Assembly: GCF_003711515.1 (NCBI RefSeq) | Contig: NW_021167085.1 | Coordinates: 2,194,452-2,258,451 of the forward strand | Reading direction: 5' to 3' | DNA length: 64,000 nucleotides | Source: Sodiomyces alkalinus F11 | Taxonomy: Eukaryota > Ascomycota > Sordariomycetes > Glomerellales > Plectosphaerellaceae | Part shown: positions 34,401-46,725 of the stretch, piece by piece | How the letters are laid out: the number at the start of each line of letters is the position of its first letter | How positions within the stretch are numbered: position 1 is the first letter of the stretch | Made by a program: the position numbers and the translations under genes | The notes under the pieces: model-generated | Databases searched by the model: none | Told to the model about the DNA's origin: nothing | Seen by the model: only the letters and a program-made list of their open reading frames with translations

Positions 34401-34507
34401 CTGCTGCTGCTGCTGCTGCGCCGGGGTCGGCGTCCGTCTCGGAAGGAAAGGCAGCGGCTGGGGCCTCAACAACAGGGAAGGCGCAAGGAAGTTCTTCCAG
34501 AATGTAA
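31428..34507 (+). CDS. spc98: Gamma-tubulin complex component 3 (Spc98/Alp6/GCP3 family)
   Basis: This is a subunit of the gamma-tubulin small/ring complex that nucleates microtubules at the spindle pole body. The model is join(31428-31570, 31675-34507), 991 aa; the 104-nt intron (gttagt...gacag, branch actgac) keeps the frame by splitting a Gly codon. Start context is caccATGtcc. Residues 1-110 match the GCP3 N-terminal region (SNLYTRLLSLPVLNQKWAIL). The GCP N-terminal domain starts near 243 (LLRDLPFTLQG) and includes RRWIYDGELLDPYCEFF. The C-terminal GCP domain starts near 574 (YILLGQGDFIALLME) with VFNFLWRIKRVEFAL. These blocks fit GCP3 rather than GCP2. Oddities are low-complexity inserts: Pro/Gln near 117-141, a Thr-rich stretch near 450, His7 near 877 and poly-Ala near 955. 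Expression must work with a transposon 141 bp upstream. Confidence 0.93.
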
Positions 34508-35880
34508 AGAAAGACGAACGGAAACGGGGACGAGGGGGATAGCATTGCTTCAGCCGCAAAAGGTGAAGTAAAACAGGAATTATATTCAATCGGAGGGACA
34601 TTAGGGGCTGGTTTTTCAGCTGGGGGGACGGTGTTTTTAACGCACGACTTTGCTATTTCCCAGAGAGACAAAAGGTATATGGGTTTCCTACTAACTCGGG
34701 TAAAGGGGAGAGAGAGAACTTGAGAACCCATCTTGACATAAATCAAGCATCGCGTCTCCATGATTTTCCATCTGGCAGCATTGCCGTGTGAGTCCGCTCT
34801 GAATCAGACCTGCCCAAACAACTTCGGGATCTGCAAGACGGCACAATTCAAGCAAGTCGCAAACAAGGGCAAAAATAATGTTTCTTCTTGGTCATAACTA
34901 TCATGCCATTTCATCGTAGAATCATGAACTACACAGACAGACATTAGCCTCCCCACCGAGGGGAGCCAATCTGGTCGAAAGATGAGTCCCCATCTCAATC
35001 CGAAACCTCCTGATCGTGAGGGCCACTATGTTGCCATCACCAGCTGTCTACTCTTGACAGTATTACCACCCTTTTGTATAAGCGAGCATATGGCGCCTGT
35101 TTCGCCGATTTCGCCCAAGACCCGAGTCGATGGTGCCGGCAATGCTAAAGGTTCTGTCGGTTTCCCTTTGCCAAGTTGCCGGCACCGCTATAGGTCCAGT
35201 CCATCCATGCCTATCCTCTCAAGCGAGGCAGTAATGCTCCGTGATCCGGTACCAATGCTTCCCACAAATCCGCCCTCCATTCCTGGGCGCCCGCAAACTG
35301 TTTTAAACCAGAACAAGATTTGTACATGTGAGTGTGCCCGCCAGCACGCTCCGCCGTGTTGGCGGTCATGAATGCCCGATGTCGAGCTCAGATGAGCGCA
35401 AACCCGTGCCAATAGATGTTTTGCTTACGTCTCTGGACGAGACGCGAGAAAATAAAAGGAAAGACCGAAGATAAAACATCTTTCTTAATAATGTGATCCG
35501 AGGAATGCCGAACATGGGAATGTTTGTTGGATGTTGATGTAAATGGTTTGTCCGTCACGAATCGGCAAGATCCGACTGCGTAACGAAGTCGAGTTTCATT
35601 CTGCTCCAACTGCGTGTGGTCCAACGTGTCGTCCTTGAGGAAATAGATGCCTCATCTGGTCGAACCGCGAGTGCACACCCAACTCAAACGGGGTATGTCC
35701 CGATCATAGCGTCGTAATGTCGTATGCCAGTAGAGCCGACGTGTCCACTCCGTCTCAGGCCCAGAGCACGCGTCTCCCGACGGCCCAGTCGATATCCAGG
35801 GCAGTGAGCCCTCATCTGTCAGTGTCAAAGAACCCCCCCCCCCCCTCTCCAGGGAGGTTGGATCCCGCCCAGTGTACCGT
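34508..35880. other. Convergent intergenic region, spc98 / wee1
   Basis: 1.37 kb between the stop codons of two convergent genes. It holds only short, non-conserved reading frames and a 13-nt C run at 35833-35845. Presumably it carries both 3' UTRs; I see no supported gene. Confidence 0.6.
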
Positions 35881-38800
35881 TCAGACATCTGTCATCTCCG
35901 TATCTTCATCTGAGCGGCTCGATGGCTCGGGGCCGTTTGCATCATCGGCGGGACCCCATATGCCTTCAAAAACCGTCGCGGCGGCTCGACGACGCTCGGC
36001 AACCCAGTTCAGGCCGCCAGATCCGAGGAGCTGTTGAATGGTCGGACGATCCGAAGGATCTGGCTTGGTCATCCACCGAACCAGCTGGTCGAGCGAGTGG
36101 GGGTGGAACGAGTCGCACATAAAGTCGGGAGGCGTCTGCAGTTCAGGGCGGCGCCGCGAGCCCGACGAGCCGCTGATGTGAACGTCACCGAAGGCATATT
36201 TGCCGTGATTGCCGTCGAAGCTATCCTCGTGTAGGGCAAAGTCGGAAGTGCTAGTATTATGGACAATGGGTTCGTCCTGTGACAGACCCGTCGGCACACC
36301 GGCAGCGTCCCGAGCCTGGGTCGCAGTCGTGGCGCTGAAGGTGAGGCTGGGCACTTCTGAGAAGTCGCCCGAACGTAGAGCAATCCAAGAGGGGCCGTTA
36401 TCCGGAAGAACCACGTTGCAGGCCATCTCCACCATGATCAGGCCGAGAGAGAAGATGTCGGCCGGTTTGTCGAACTTTCCACGAAGGATCTCGGGGCCGA
36501 TGTACTCTCTATCACCTTCGGCGTCAACACCTTTCGCGGCAGGCCATGGCGTGGCGAGGCCGAAGTCGCCGATCTTTAGAATGCCTTCAAAGGTGATGAA
36601 AACGTTGGCAGGCTTCAGGTCCAGGTGAATGAAGCCAGCCTCGTGAATGCTTTGGAGACCCTACAAGTGCATGTCAGCTCATCTGCCCAGGTAGTTGCCT
36701 GGTGAAAGGGGAAAGGCAGGAAACGTTTAGATGCGACATACCAGGCAAATATCGTGGGTTATCTTCCAAATGCGAAAGTCGTCCAACCTGCCCTTTCTAC
36801 CGACATTGCCGAGAAACTTGTCCAAGCTGCCTTCGTCGCAGAATTCCGTCTGGATGAAGAGATAACTATCATGCTCCCAGCTGTCGACGTAGCGAACCAC
36901 GTGATCGGCATGGGTCAGCGCCTGGAGCGCGCGAACCTCTCTAAGCTTGTTCTCGCGGTCCTTGGGACCCAGGATAGGCCGGCGGCCCTTCTTGACGGCG
37001 TAAATGCGGTCGGGTTCCGGGCTTCCGGGAGATGTCCTGCCCGGGGTGCCGTTGAAGATCGACAAGAAGGAGGCGCGCAGCGAGGCCGACTTGACAACCT
37101 TGTACACCATGGAGAACTCGCCCTTGCCGACAAGCTCGACGCGGTCGAAGCGATGGAGAAGGGATTCGTCATCACCGCGGGCGCGGGCATTGACAGGGGT
37201 CATGAGCCCGGTGCCGCTCGCGTGGAAGGAGTCACGGCCCGAAGGCGTGACCGGAGCCGCCAGCACGGACTGGTCTTCGGTTGACTTGGCAGAGCCCGTC
37301 TCCTGCGAGGTGGAGATGGACAGGACGCTGGCATCCGGGAAGGCTAGGCTGGGTTGAGGGGTCGTGGGGCTTCTCCGCTCCACTGGGCTGGCTGCATTGC
37401 GAGAGGGAGCCTTAGCAAACATTTTCTTCGCAGAGTTCAACGGGGTCGTGGATCCGAGCCGAGCTCGCAGCGGAGAAGAGCTATGAAACCCTCGCCTGGA
37501 TCTCGACCCGGCCAAGGACGGCAAAGACAGACGCGGAGGAGGAGAAGGACCGCAGTCTGAGGAAACGGCGGAATGCACGGCGGCTTCCGCTGATCCGTCA
37601 CAGTCGCCCTTGGGTTCGATGCCTTCTGGAGAACCGTCACACTTACCGGTCGACTCGCGTGGGATCATGGGCCGGACAGCAGATAGAGGTACGAGGATGG
37701 TCCGGTTGGCACTGGGGCTCTCGTTTTCGGCGCTCGTCTCCGTAAGGCTGCTCAAACTCGAGGTGAGGCTCTGCTTGGTGGGAGTCGGGGGGACGTCATC
37801 GGCGTCGATTCCTGAAGGGGCATCTTCGAGAGTATCAAACATGAGCTTCTTGTCCTCGCCATCCAGGCTCAAGAGGCTGCTCCTGCGGCTGCTACTCCGG
37901 GGCCCGAGGCGGTGAAAAAGACCGAGACCTTTGCCCGCGTTGCCGAGAGAGCCACGCTGTTGGGAAGTGCTCGGGCTGAAAGGGCTGGACGGAACGCCAA
38001 AGGAAAGGCGACCAGCATTCCGCTTGAAGGCACTGCCCGGGGGCGGTGGGTAGGTGGCAAAGCCACCGTTAGGCTTCTTGCAGGGCGTATCGGGCATGAC
38101 AAGTTTGTTATCTTCCTCCGGGTTCCGGTTGACCTTGGAAACAAGGCCCGTGGACATGAAGGCGCCAGGCCATGGCTTGACGTCCTTGAAAGGGGTAACG
38201 GTGTCGTCCTCCTTGACAGGCGGTCCGCCCAAGCCACAAGGCAGCGACCTAGCGAAATTGATGGGCGCGACAGGCCGAGCGAAGATGGCGGGTGGCACCT
38301 TGTCCTTGCTAGAGGCATCCTCCTCCTGCAGGTTGTTGCCACTCGAAGACGTGGTCAGTGATTTGGAAAGAGGGTGCGGTTGTTGTTGTTGTTGTTGTTG
38401 TTGTTGTTGGGCACCGCGTTCGTCGGGCTGGACCGGAGCGGCGGGAAACGAAATATTCGAGAAGGGGCTATCGCGACCGAGCTGAGGGGGGCAGAACTGA
38501 TCGAGCGAGAGGCGTGGTCTGTTCTTGACGTTGGGGGTAGAAAATTCGGACCCCATCTGAGCCAGGTGGTTTGCGGCGGAGCGACGGCCCCAAGATGATC
38601 GATCGTGCTGGCGCTGCTGAAGCGTAGATTTTCGGAGTGAGCCGGTGCGACGGGGAATCGAAGGAACAGGCGTCGGTGAAGGAAGGGCCTCCGAGGGAGG
38701 GATAAAGCTACTCGTGCTGGAGAGCTCGTAATCGCCGCGGTTCCCGTCGTCGTGGATTTCGAAGCTCGTGTTGGGCGCGCAGGTGCTGCCGCCAAAAATG

Positions 38801-39672
38801 CTGGTTACGTCGGCATCATTGTTGGCAATGGTGGAAACGCCCGAGACCCCGTGCAAGCTTCGTCGCTTGGCAACCGGGCTGCTCAGGCTGGGTTGATCGA
38901 CATCCATGAGGGCATCGCTTCGCTTGAGGGCGCCGGAGCCAGGGATGCCGCTCATTTCGGCGTTGCCCTCCAAGGCCTTGAAAATGGCGCGTTGGGTCGA
39001 ACCGGATACGTCAAGGTGTAGACTGTGCCGCGACGACTTTTCAAGAGGCCTTCGCGGGAGGGAGCTTCTGGGAAGAGGGCTCCGGGGGGTAGACGAGGGA
39101 TGAGGTGTGGGAGTGTCCTGACCAGCAGATGCAGAAGTGGAGGAAGGAGCAGGCAGCGCGTTCTCCGTGTCATCGGTCGCGCTATGAGTGCGTTTAAGAG
39201 GTGATTTGGGCGAACCTCGCAGCCTGGTAAGCTGCCTTGACGAGGTTGAGCCCTGCTTCGCTGTAGATCTGGCCGACCGTAGAGAGAGCTTGAGACCGGA
39301 GTTGGGGCGGGAAGAGAAGTTGTAAGGGTTTGTCGGGGGTGGTTGCTGAGGAGTTGTGGAAAAAGCGGAAGAACGGGGAGTCAGAAGTGGAAGTTGCGAT
39401 GATTGCTGGCCCGGTGTGTGTGATTGTGCGTGGCTCCTCAATGAAATGCTGGGAGAATAGCGCCGGCTGGGTGACTGTTCTGCTGGCGAGTAAGAGCTGC
39501 GGGAGCTCTCAGAACTCTGCGAGCCGGTGCGGGCTAAGCTAAACTTGGAAGGGGAACGTGAAAGGGAGCGGCGAAGGCTCCGAACAGATGTTGCGAGCAC
39601 GTCGACGTGATGAACATGTGTTGGGCTAGGTACGGTGAGGGTACCGCCAGCACCGCTATTAGAGAAGGACAT
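35881..39672 (-). CDS. wee1: Wee1-type mitosis inhibitor protein kinase
   Basis: This is a cyclin-dependent-kinase inhibitory kinase that phosphorylates Cdc2/Cdk1 on its ATP-loop tyrosine and delays G2/M. The model is complement(join(35881-36660, 36742-39672)), 1,236 aa, with one phase-0 intron of 81 nt (gtatgt, branch ctgac, tag). The long N-terminal region (about 840 aa) is Ser/Pro-rich with many SP/TP sites and a poly-Gln tract near residue 421, as in fungal Wee1/Swe1. The kinase domain (about 842-1190) has the glycine loop VGKGEFSMVYK, the VAIK-type lysine in YAVKK, the catalytic loop FIHLDLKPANVFI (Asp991, Lys993), DFG at 1009-1011 and EGDREYIGPEIL in the activation segment. The HLD in place of HRD and the EGDREYI block are Wee1 hallmarks, which separates it from Myt1 and generic kinases. 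Confidence 0.95.
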
Positions 39673-42600
39673 GATCAGGGGTCTCTTTCAAGGTTGCCTG
39701 AATTCTTCTTTTCCGTCTTTGGAATACTAGTCCTTTTTCGATGGCGGTTATTATAGGGGTGAATGCACAGAGCGTAGTGTTACGACCAAGGCAACTTCGA
39801 AAGTAGGTATACCTATTCAGGTACCCGGGGCTCTAGGTCACTGGTTATGAATGTAACTTGTTGGTGTCAAATCCGTGGCGCCATGAACGCTTTTTGTTTC
39901 AAAGGGCGAGATGCTCTGATAAAGAACAAGCCTGATATGCTAGTGGTGGCTTCCGTGGATTCGAATCAGATCTTGCTGGGGCGATATAGCAATGAAAGAC
40001 GAGCACACTTTCTTCTTTTGCCCTCAGGGTTTGTGCGCAGGTGTTTATTGGACAACAATTTCCAGTTGTCCGCCACTATGCTTGTAGGAAAGGTCGTTCA
40101 GTAGAAGCCCTGGGGATTCATGCGCAAGGCTAGCTTCGTAGGTAGCGGGATAGAAGTCGAAGGGCCAGGGTGAGGAGGCAGGATAGTCGAGAGTTGTTGA
40201 TTTAGAGAGTGTGGGTGGATATGCATAAGAGAGAAAAAGGGGGGAGGCCAAAAGTGAGAGTCGCAGAGCAGTGTTGTCTAGAGCATGGCGCGCAAATCGT
40301 GCTATCTCGCAACCAATTTTCCCTCTTTGTCTGTCGCCTTCTACTCCTTAGAGTAGTATATCCACGTCGATGTTACTGTCGCCTTCGCTGTATCTGCCTT
40401 TATCGTGGCTGTGGTGAAAGGATTCCGATCGGCGGCAAATGCTGTCTTTCAAGTCATGCCGAAAAGTGTGGACCAGGGGTCTTTGAGCTGTTGACAATGA
40501 CAGAGGGTCAAGAGTCAAGAATTCAAGAGTGTTGAAGAAGGGGAGGCACAAGGGAGGGGCGATGAAAAAAAGTGGTCACACCACCACCGGGAGGAGATGG
40601 TGGATTTGTGGCGAGATGGCTTGGTTGAGAAGGAGAGACTGGCCACTCGACACCCAGGAGGAAAAATGGTGCGTGGTGAGTGGTTTGGGTGTGGGTGTGT
40701 GTGGTTGGTGGAGAGAAGGATGCAGTAGGCATGACCGGTTAGGGGGGGATTCTGTGGGCATAACATAACAGTTTTACGTTGCAGTCGCGACGCAGACGTG
40801 GTTGTTTACCCTCTTTCCATTTATGGTTAGTGATTCACGTGATGACGCGAAGCGACTCGTCTTGGTATGCGTGGCAATGTGGGGCCCGAGTTAGGCAGAG
40901 ACAATCGGGGAGCTACTCTAGCGCCTTTAACCAGACATCCAGAAGGCGGAAATCGGGACGCTCTCACGAAAACATCTGCTTAGAGAGGATATAATGTGTC
41001 CTCGAGTGGAATGCTTTGAATATCTCCAGGAAAAGTGGTGTTATGGAGTTAATTCTCTTCCCTCTAAAGTCCTCGATTATCATCACACCACAGCGGATCG
41101 CACGGTCCACTTCTCGTGGTCCTTGGCATCCATTTACGGTGGAGAGAGAAGTGCTGGAACCCAAGGTATCCGTAACCCAACCGTATGGACGTGGCCGGGA
41201 ATGACGGGATGGACACGATGACAGCTCCCCAGCGCCCATTGTACGGAGTAAGACATCCTTGTCCTTCTCCCACCTCTGCCCCCTTTCCGGTCTACACGTA
41301 GTTTAGTCTGACGCTGGGAAAAGTCATTGGCTCTGCTTCACCTTTCTCTCTCTGTGTACGAAGCACGCTGCAGGGTCCCCGCCCACGGGCCTCGATTTCT
41401 TTTCTTTCCCGACTGCCGCCTTCTTCTAAGACCAGTGATCAACGCGCCGCCCAGCAGTGCCCGTCCATCTCGTCCAATCCGTCTCCGTCACCCACCATGA
41501 CTTCCCTCAGGATCCCCTGACTTCCACATGCCACTTACGCCGTACGTTGTGCGTAGTACTCCGTACAAACGTACCGCCTGCCAGTCTGATCTGATGTGAG
41601 AACGTCACCACGCCGGAAGATGACATGGCCTACCTATATTAAGAAGATTCTCACTCTCTTCCGTCCTACAGAAGTACTTCGTATTACTGGTCCTTCCTCC
41701 GCCCCTTATCCTCCGTCGTCTTAACCATCCTTCCCGGTCGCCCTCCATTTCCGGTATCAATCTGTCAACAACAAGCAAGGCAATAATAAAAGGAGTATGC
41801 AAATATGGACAACGGGAAACGGAATATCAAAACACTCAAAACAAAAACAAAACAACACCACCGTAAGTCCGGAACAACCCAGCACCACCACCTCTCTCCT
41901 TTTTCTTTCCTATTTCCCCCACCCCACTTTCAGGATTGTTTTTCCAAAGTTTTTTGGTCTCCACTCGTTGCAGGAGTAAAAAAACAAGGGGCTGTTCGTG
42001 TAATTGCATCCAATATCGTACTTCATGCTACCTACCCTCGTAGCGCCCCTATCTCGCTTGTGACACCGCTACTTGGCCCTAGAATGGCAGGCCTTGTATA
42101 ACCTAGGCCCCTCAAATACGGCTTAGTCAGGGGTTTTCACGGCCGTTGACCGCTTTTCCGGCCATGGTTTCATTCGATTGATTACACCGTGTAATGCGCA
42201 ATGCGGTGTTGAGCCGATCTTCCGGAGGCTGAAGAGACGTCAACAAAAGCCAATTAGACCAGCCTCGTCGATAGAGAAAAGGGGGGGCGGGGTTGGTCGG
42301 CGAAAGGGGACGTGTTAGTTGAGCGACTGAACTTGTTACCATCTGTCTTTGAATCTCCATATCGAACATCACTCTTCCGTTGGCGCAAATCCATCGCAAT
42401 TGGCAATTGTCGCCGCCACCGCGCAAGGAATTTTTCTACAGCCGACGTCTCACCCGTGACCCGAGCCCGAGATCACTGGAAACACTTCGTCCTCAGCACT
42501 TGCATTTCATCCAGAGACATCTCGTCAGAGATTCTCACACAACAAAGAACACCACGCGTCGCTTCGCACAAGCCAGATGACACGGGACGCCTACAGTAAT

Positions 42601-43389
42601 GATCGAGGAGGATGACGAGCAACATGCCAAAGGCATCCCTTGAAACATGTCTCTCTATTCAACTAGATCCATGGAAAGGAAAAACAATAGGACTGTGCAT
42701 GTCCGACTGTCCGACTGTCTGGCTGCCCGACTCCCATACAAGCTAGTTTTCTCGTCTCGGAACTTGATATTCCATGTTTCTCTTCCCCTCCCCCTCCATT
42801 CCTCCGTCCGACTCCTTTCGTCATACCAGGAAACGGAGCCTTCCCCGACGCATAAACAACAGCGTTCATGATAATGAGCCAAGGCCCACGTCAAATTACC
42901 GACAGCCAGAGAACATCGACCACTACTATACGCTATTCGTCTAGTCCCCGCCAATCCGATGGGGCTATGCCAGGGAAGAAGAAGTAAATAATATCAATAA
43001 AAGAAAAGCATTGGCAGAGGAAATGCTCGGTTTTCGCCGTTGTCTGTCCGTTGCGCCCATTGGCAGGAGACACGTCCAAGACGACCACGTTGTCTTCTAT
43101 CCTTCCACCCCTCTTTTCCCTCCTAGAAACCTCGAAAGTGAGGAAGCTGGCGAACGCGGGTGCGTACCCTGAGATCAGCCGTGGTTCCCCGGGTATCATA
43201 ATGAAACAAACTCCCAGAACACCTGGCCCATTCTGATGAATCTTTCCGAGACGTTCATTCTCTAGTGGTTGGTGTGGCTGTTCCAGCCAAAGACAAAAGT
43301 TAAGGGGAGAAGGAAGAAGCAGAAGAAAGAAAAAAGGGAAAGAAAAAAGATAAGAAAAAGAAAAACGTCCGTGACAATAGTCACGCTCT
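39673..43389. other. Intergenic region upstream of wee1 and downstream of med1
   Basis: 3.7 kb without a supportable gene. It should contain the wee1 promoter and leader (39.7-41 kb) and the med1 3' UTR near 43.3 kb. It contains pyrimidine tracts (around 41.9 kb) and members of the TACTCCGTA/TACTTCGTA motif set at 41242, 41557 and 41675. Many short ORFs here have no recognisable domain. Confidence 0.55.
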
Positions 43390-45577
43390 TCAGGCAAGAC
43401 GCGTCCGGATCCATTCTGCCCACTGACAGAGGTCTTCAAACATCTCCAGGGCATGACCCAAGTCCTGAGGTTGAAGTTTCTTCTTCCCTTTCCCTTGCTC
43501 TTCCCCTGCACCTACCCCCTCCTGTCCATTCACGTCAGCGCTCTTCTCTTTCTTCTCCTGGTCCTCGCCCTCCTCGGGGAAGATGACGTTTTGCGAAACG
43601 ACATGGACAGTAGCGTTCGGCTGGATTTGAAGCTCGATGTTGGCCGTCGCATCACGGAACGGGAACACCACGTTGAGGCCCGCCGTCGGATGGACGGACA
43701 AGACCACGTCGATGCGGAGTGGGCTGTCTGCCGCGGAGCTCGATTGCTGCGGCCCATCGTCCCCTAAGAAGTCTTGGAATTCCTCTTTCTTCGTGGTTGT
43801 GCTCCGCGAGATGATGGATGCGTTATGGGCCGGATCGGTGGCTTCGCCGGTAATGTTAGTGCCAAAACTGCGCGAAAGAAGTCTCGAAATAAACGCGTAC
43901 TGCCGTAGGACTGGCAGCATGGCCACAACCTGCCGAGGATGCGAAAATGGCAGCTCCGTGATGGTCTGTCCATACACGGGCTTATAGACAAAGAGCGTGT
44001 TTTCGTGCCTCCGGGGCTTCAGCTCACCACCCAGCTCCTTGACCAGAACATCCCTTTGGCACGATATGGTGCGTAGTTCACTGGCATCGTGGTTGACTCC
44101 TTCCGGAATGGGAAAGGAGATGTTATCGAAGGTCTGAGCAGGCAGCAGCATAGGCGGGGGCTGGGCACCAGCAATTCCATAGAGCGTATTGCAGACGGAC
44201 TGAGGTACGATCACCGGAGGGTTGAGCGTGGCCACGAACTTGACGTTGGGAAACTTCTGCGTCGTGCCATCGGCTTGCACCACGTCGACCCCAACGCTCT
44301 TATTGTCGGGGTTGGAGGGCAGAATTGTTGGCTCAGGTTCCAGCCAATCTAGCACAGGGCCATCGGGGGCCGCAAGGAGTGTTTCCTCGGGGCCCGGATC
44401 AGCTTTCTCCATCTTGTCCGAGATCCAGTTCTCTGATACGCGAATGGGCTGGTAAAGCTCTCCGTCCAGGGGCTTACACCCAACGAGGATGGACCAGAAC
44501 TTTATATCACTGCCTCCTGGAGACGAGAACGGGATGAGGTGTCGGTCTGTCCAATAGTCGATGGACGGCCCTACCTGATCACGGGCGTTCATGGAAGGGC
44601 GGCCGCTTTTCTCACACATAACCGCCTTCTCGAGCAGTTGCTCAGATGTAGCCGCCGTCGTCGTGGGATCTTCACGCATCTTCGATAATTCCCATTTATA
44701 CAATTTCTCCAGGCTTTCGTCAATGCCGGCAATGGCTTCCTGGCAGTCGAGACCAGGGTACACGCTCAGCCTGTCTAAGAGCGCGAGTCGCTCTAGATTG
44801 GCCGCAAATTCATCGCAGGTCTTGGTCAGCGGGCTTTGGTTTGGCTGTAGCTGCAAGGCTCTCAGGAGGATCTGTTCAGCTCCAGCCACGTGCTTGGTGA
44901 CATTCGGCGTCGACTCGGATTCGGGAAACGCCAGTGTAACGCCTCGTACGATGTTGTTGTCGAGGTTGATGTCGAGTTGTAGTCCGTTGCCCGCAACCAC
45001 CAGCGTCTTGGTTATCCTGCCGTCGGGCGTCCTGTGCTCTTCCCACATCTTATTAAGTCCTGTGCGTAGAGATAGTCGCTCGAGGCCAGCTTCGCTCACT
45101 CGTCCTTTGGCTTTCTGTCATGCGTCAAGCATTAGCTTCTTGCCCAACCCTGTAGAGGGAACCAGATGGTGTACAGACCCCGATGATGTCCAGGACGGCG
45201 TCCAGTCGCTTGAGCCTCTCGTCCTCTCCGCTCAGATTCCCCAGCCCTCCGAGGGCTCCTACCCCGACATTATCAAGTCCCATATCGAGCCCGCCTCCAA
45301 TTCCCAGAGCGCCCATAGCAGCTGCAGCCGACGGGCTGTCGAAGTTGAGGGGGCCATTGCCGGGGTGTCCCATGAGAGTCGTCGACGTCGCAGGCGACCT
45401 CTTAAATTGCTGCGGAGACGACTTGGGGCCCCGAGGAGAGAAGGCGGCATGAGCGTGAGAGGTTGAAAAGGGGGTAGACACGGGCGGCGTGGCTCCGGGA
45501 ATCCCGGAGGGAGTGCGACCTTGGCCTTGCTGTGAGGCATTGTGCCTCATCGGGTGATTTGGCGTGGGTGTCGCCAT
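43390..45577 (-). CDS. med1: Mediator complex subunit 1 (Med1)
   Basis: Subunit of the middle module of Mediator, bridging transcription factors and RNA polymerase II in the nucleus. The model is complement(join(43390-45114, 45179-45577)), 707 aa. The 64-nt intron (gtctgt...gacag) joins LDAVLDIIG to KAKGRVSEAGLERL in phase 0, giving the conserved GRVSExGxERLxxRxGL start of the fungal Med1 domain (about 135-560). The N-terminal 110 residues are Pro/Ser/Gly-rich and disordered. The C-terminus has an acidic/Lys stretch (EEGEDQEKKEK) before a short helical end. Neighbours are wee1 and stuA on the same strand, with no sign of co-transcription. Confidence 0.85.
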
Positions 45578-46119
45578 CTTTCATATCAAGAAAGCACGCC
45601 TGAGGGAATCCAGCAACCGCTGCTGCTTCTTCGCCTGAGCGACCTGTGATAACGGGTCGGCTTCGGCGGTCGCTTGTGATGAGATGGCGGATATCTGCGG
45701 CGAGGCCCCCACAACAGGGCTACCGCGACAATACGCCGTCCGACTCGAGAAGTCCTAAGAATTGAACAGGCAAGAAACGGAGGGCGCACAGGTGGATAGA
45801 CCAGGTTGGTGGAGAATGTGTGGGAATACGTAGTAGTGGTGAAAGGGAGATGGAGTATGAATAGATTTTGGGAAAGTCCGACAAGTACGATATTACCCTT
45901 CTTCCGTACTGCAGCAATTAATAGGTAATACATAAGGTAGTGTCTGATGTCAACATGTCTAGGAATGAAAGTGGAGCCTAATACTCCGTAAGGTAGGTAA
46001 GGTAAGGTATGGTAAAGTACAGATGCCCTAGGTAGCTACTAGGTAGGTACCTGAGGTAAGGTAGCCGTGCTACGCCCCGCTGCAAAGTCAGATTTCGTAG
46101 CTCGGCCGACTTCACGACT
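45578..46119. other. Upstream region of med1
   Basis: Probable med1 promoter and leader. It carries one TACTCCGTA motif (45982) and a run of aggtaggtaaggtaaggta-type repeats (45991-46075). No gene is seen. Confidence 0.5.
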
Positions 46120-46725
46120 GCACGGGTACTATACGATAGGGGAGAAGGTATAAGGGACTCCCTAAGATTTATTTTTCGATATAAGGGTAGGAGTTACTAG
46201 TACCTTATTAAGGCCCCGTTCAACATCGCTTATAAGCTGGCGGAAAACTACTAATATATTATAAGAATGCCAAGCTAATAATACAAGGACCCCTTTTATA
46301 TAATATTTTTAGTATAACTATATTTTGTATATATTCCTCTATTATCTAGGTACCACGCTAAGTAGGAGGGCCTCTTAGCTTTTTTTAGTAGATTTCTACT
46401 AAGATAGCGGCGTTTTGTATATAAGTCCTTACTAGCACCTAAAAGGTAGTAATAAGCAGCGGAAATAATACTAAGATAGGGTCTACTACCAGCCGCCGCC
46501 CACAGCGCTATAGGCTACGGCGAGGCTAACGTTAAAGCTATTCGTAACCGTGACGAAGATATTATCGTTAAGCTTACCCTGTGTATCCTGTATAGGATAT
46601 ATCCTGCGTAGGCGGCGTAAAAGCCGCGGACTATATGCCGGGGCACTATTCGGATCCGGTATATTATCCAGGGTCCCTTCTATAATCTATTCTGTACTAA
46701 TATAACCTAGTTTGGGTGATATACC
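46120..46725. mobile_element. Isolated RIP-mutated transposon relic
   Basis: About 600 bp with the same composition as the first 31 kb (TpA-rich, few CpA/TpG, CpG kept) inside otherwise normal DNA. A decayed plus-strand frame can be read near 46.5-46.6 kb (GEANVKAIRNRDEDIIVKLT). No LTR, terminal repeat or family motif was found, so the element class is unknown. Confidence 0.5.

Noticed and set aside
39950..40000. A tRNA B-box-like ggattcgaatc
   Set aside because: No matching A box and no acceptor stem could be paired around it.
42933..43511. A 192-codon minus-strand frame overlapping the end of med1
   Set aside because: It overlaps the med1 coding end in another frame and its extension is low-complexity Phe/Leu sequence without homology I recognise.
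44591..45466. A 291-codon plus-strand frame
   Set aside because: Antisense shadow of med1 with no domain; the med1 frame on the other strand has clear family motifs.
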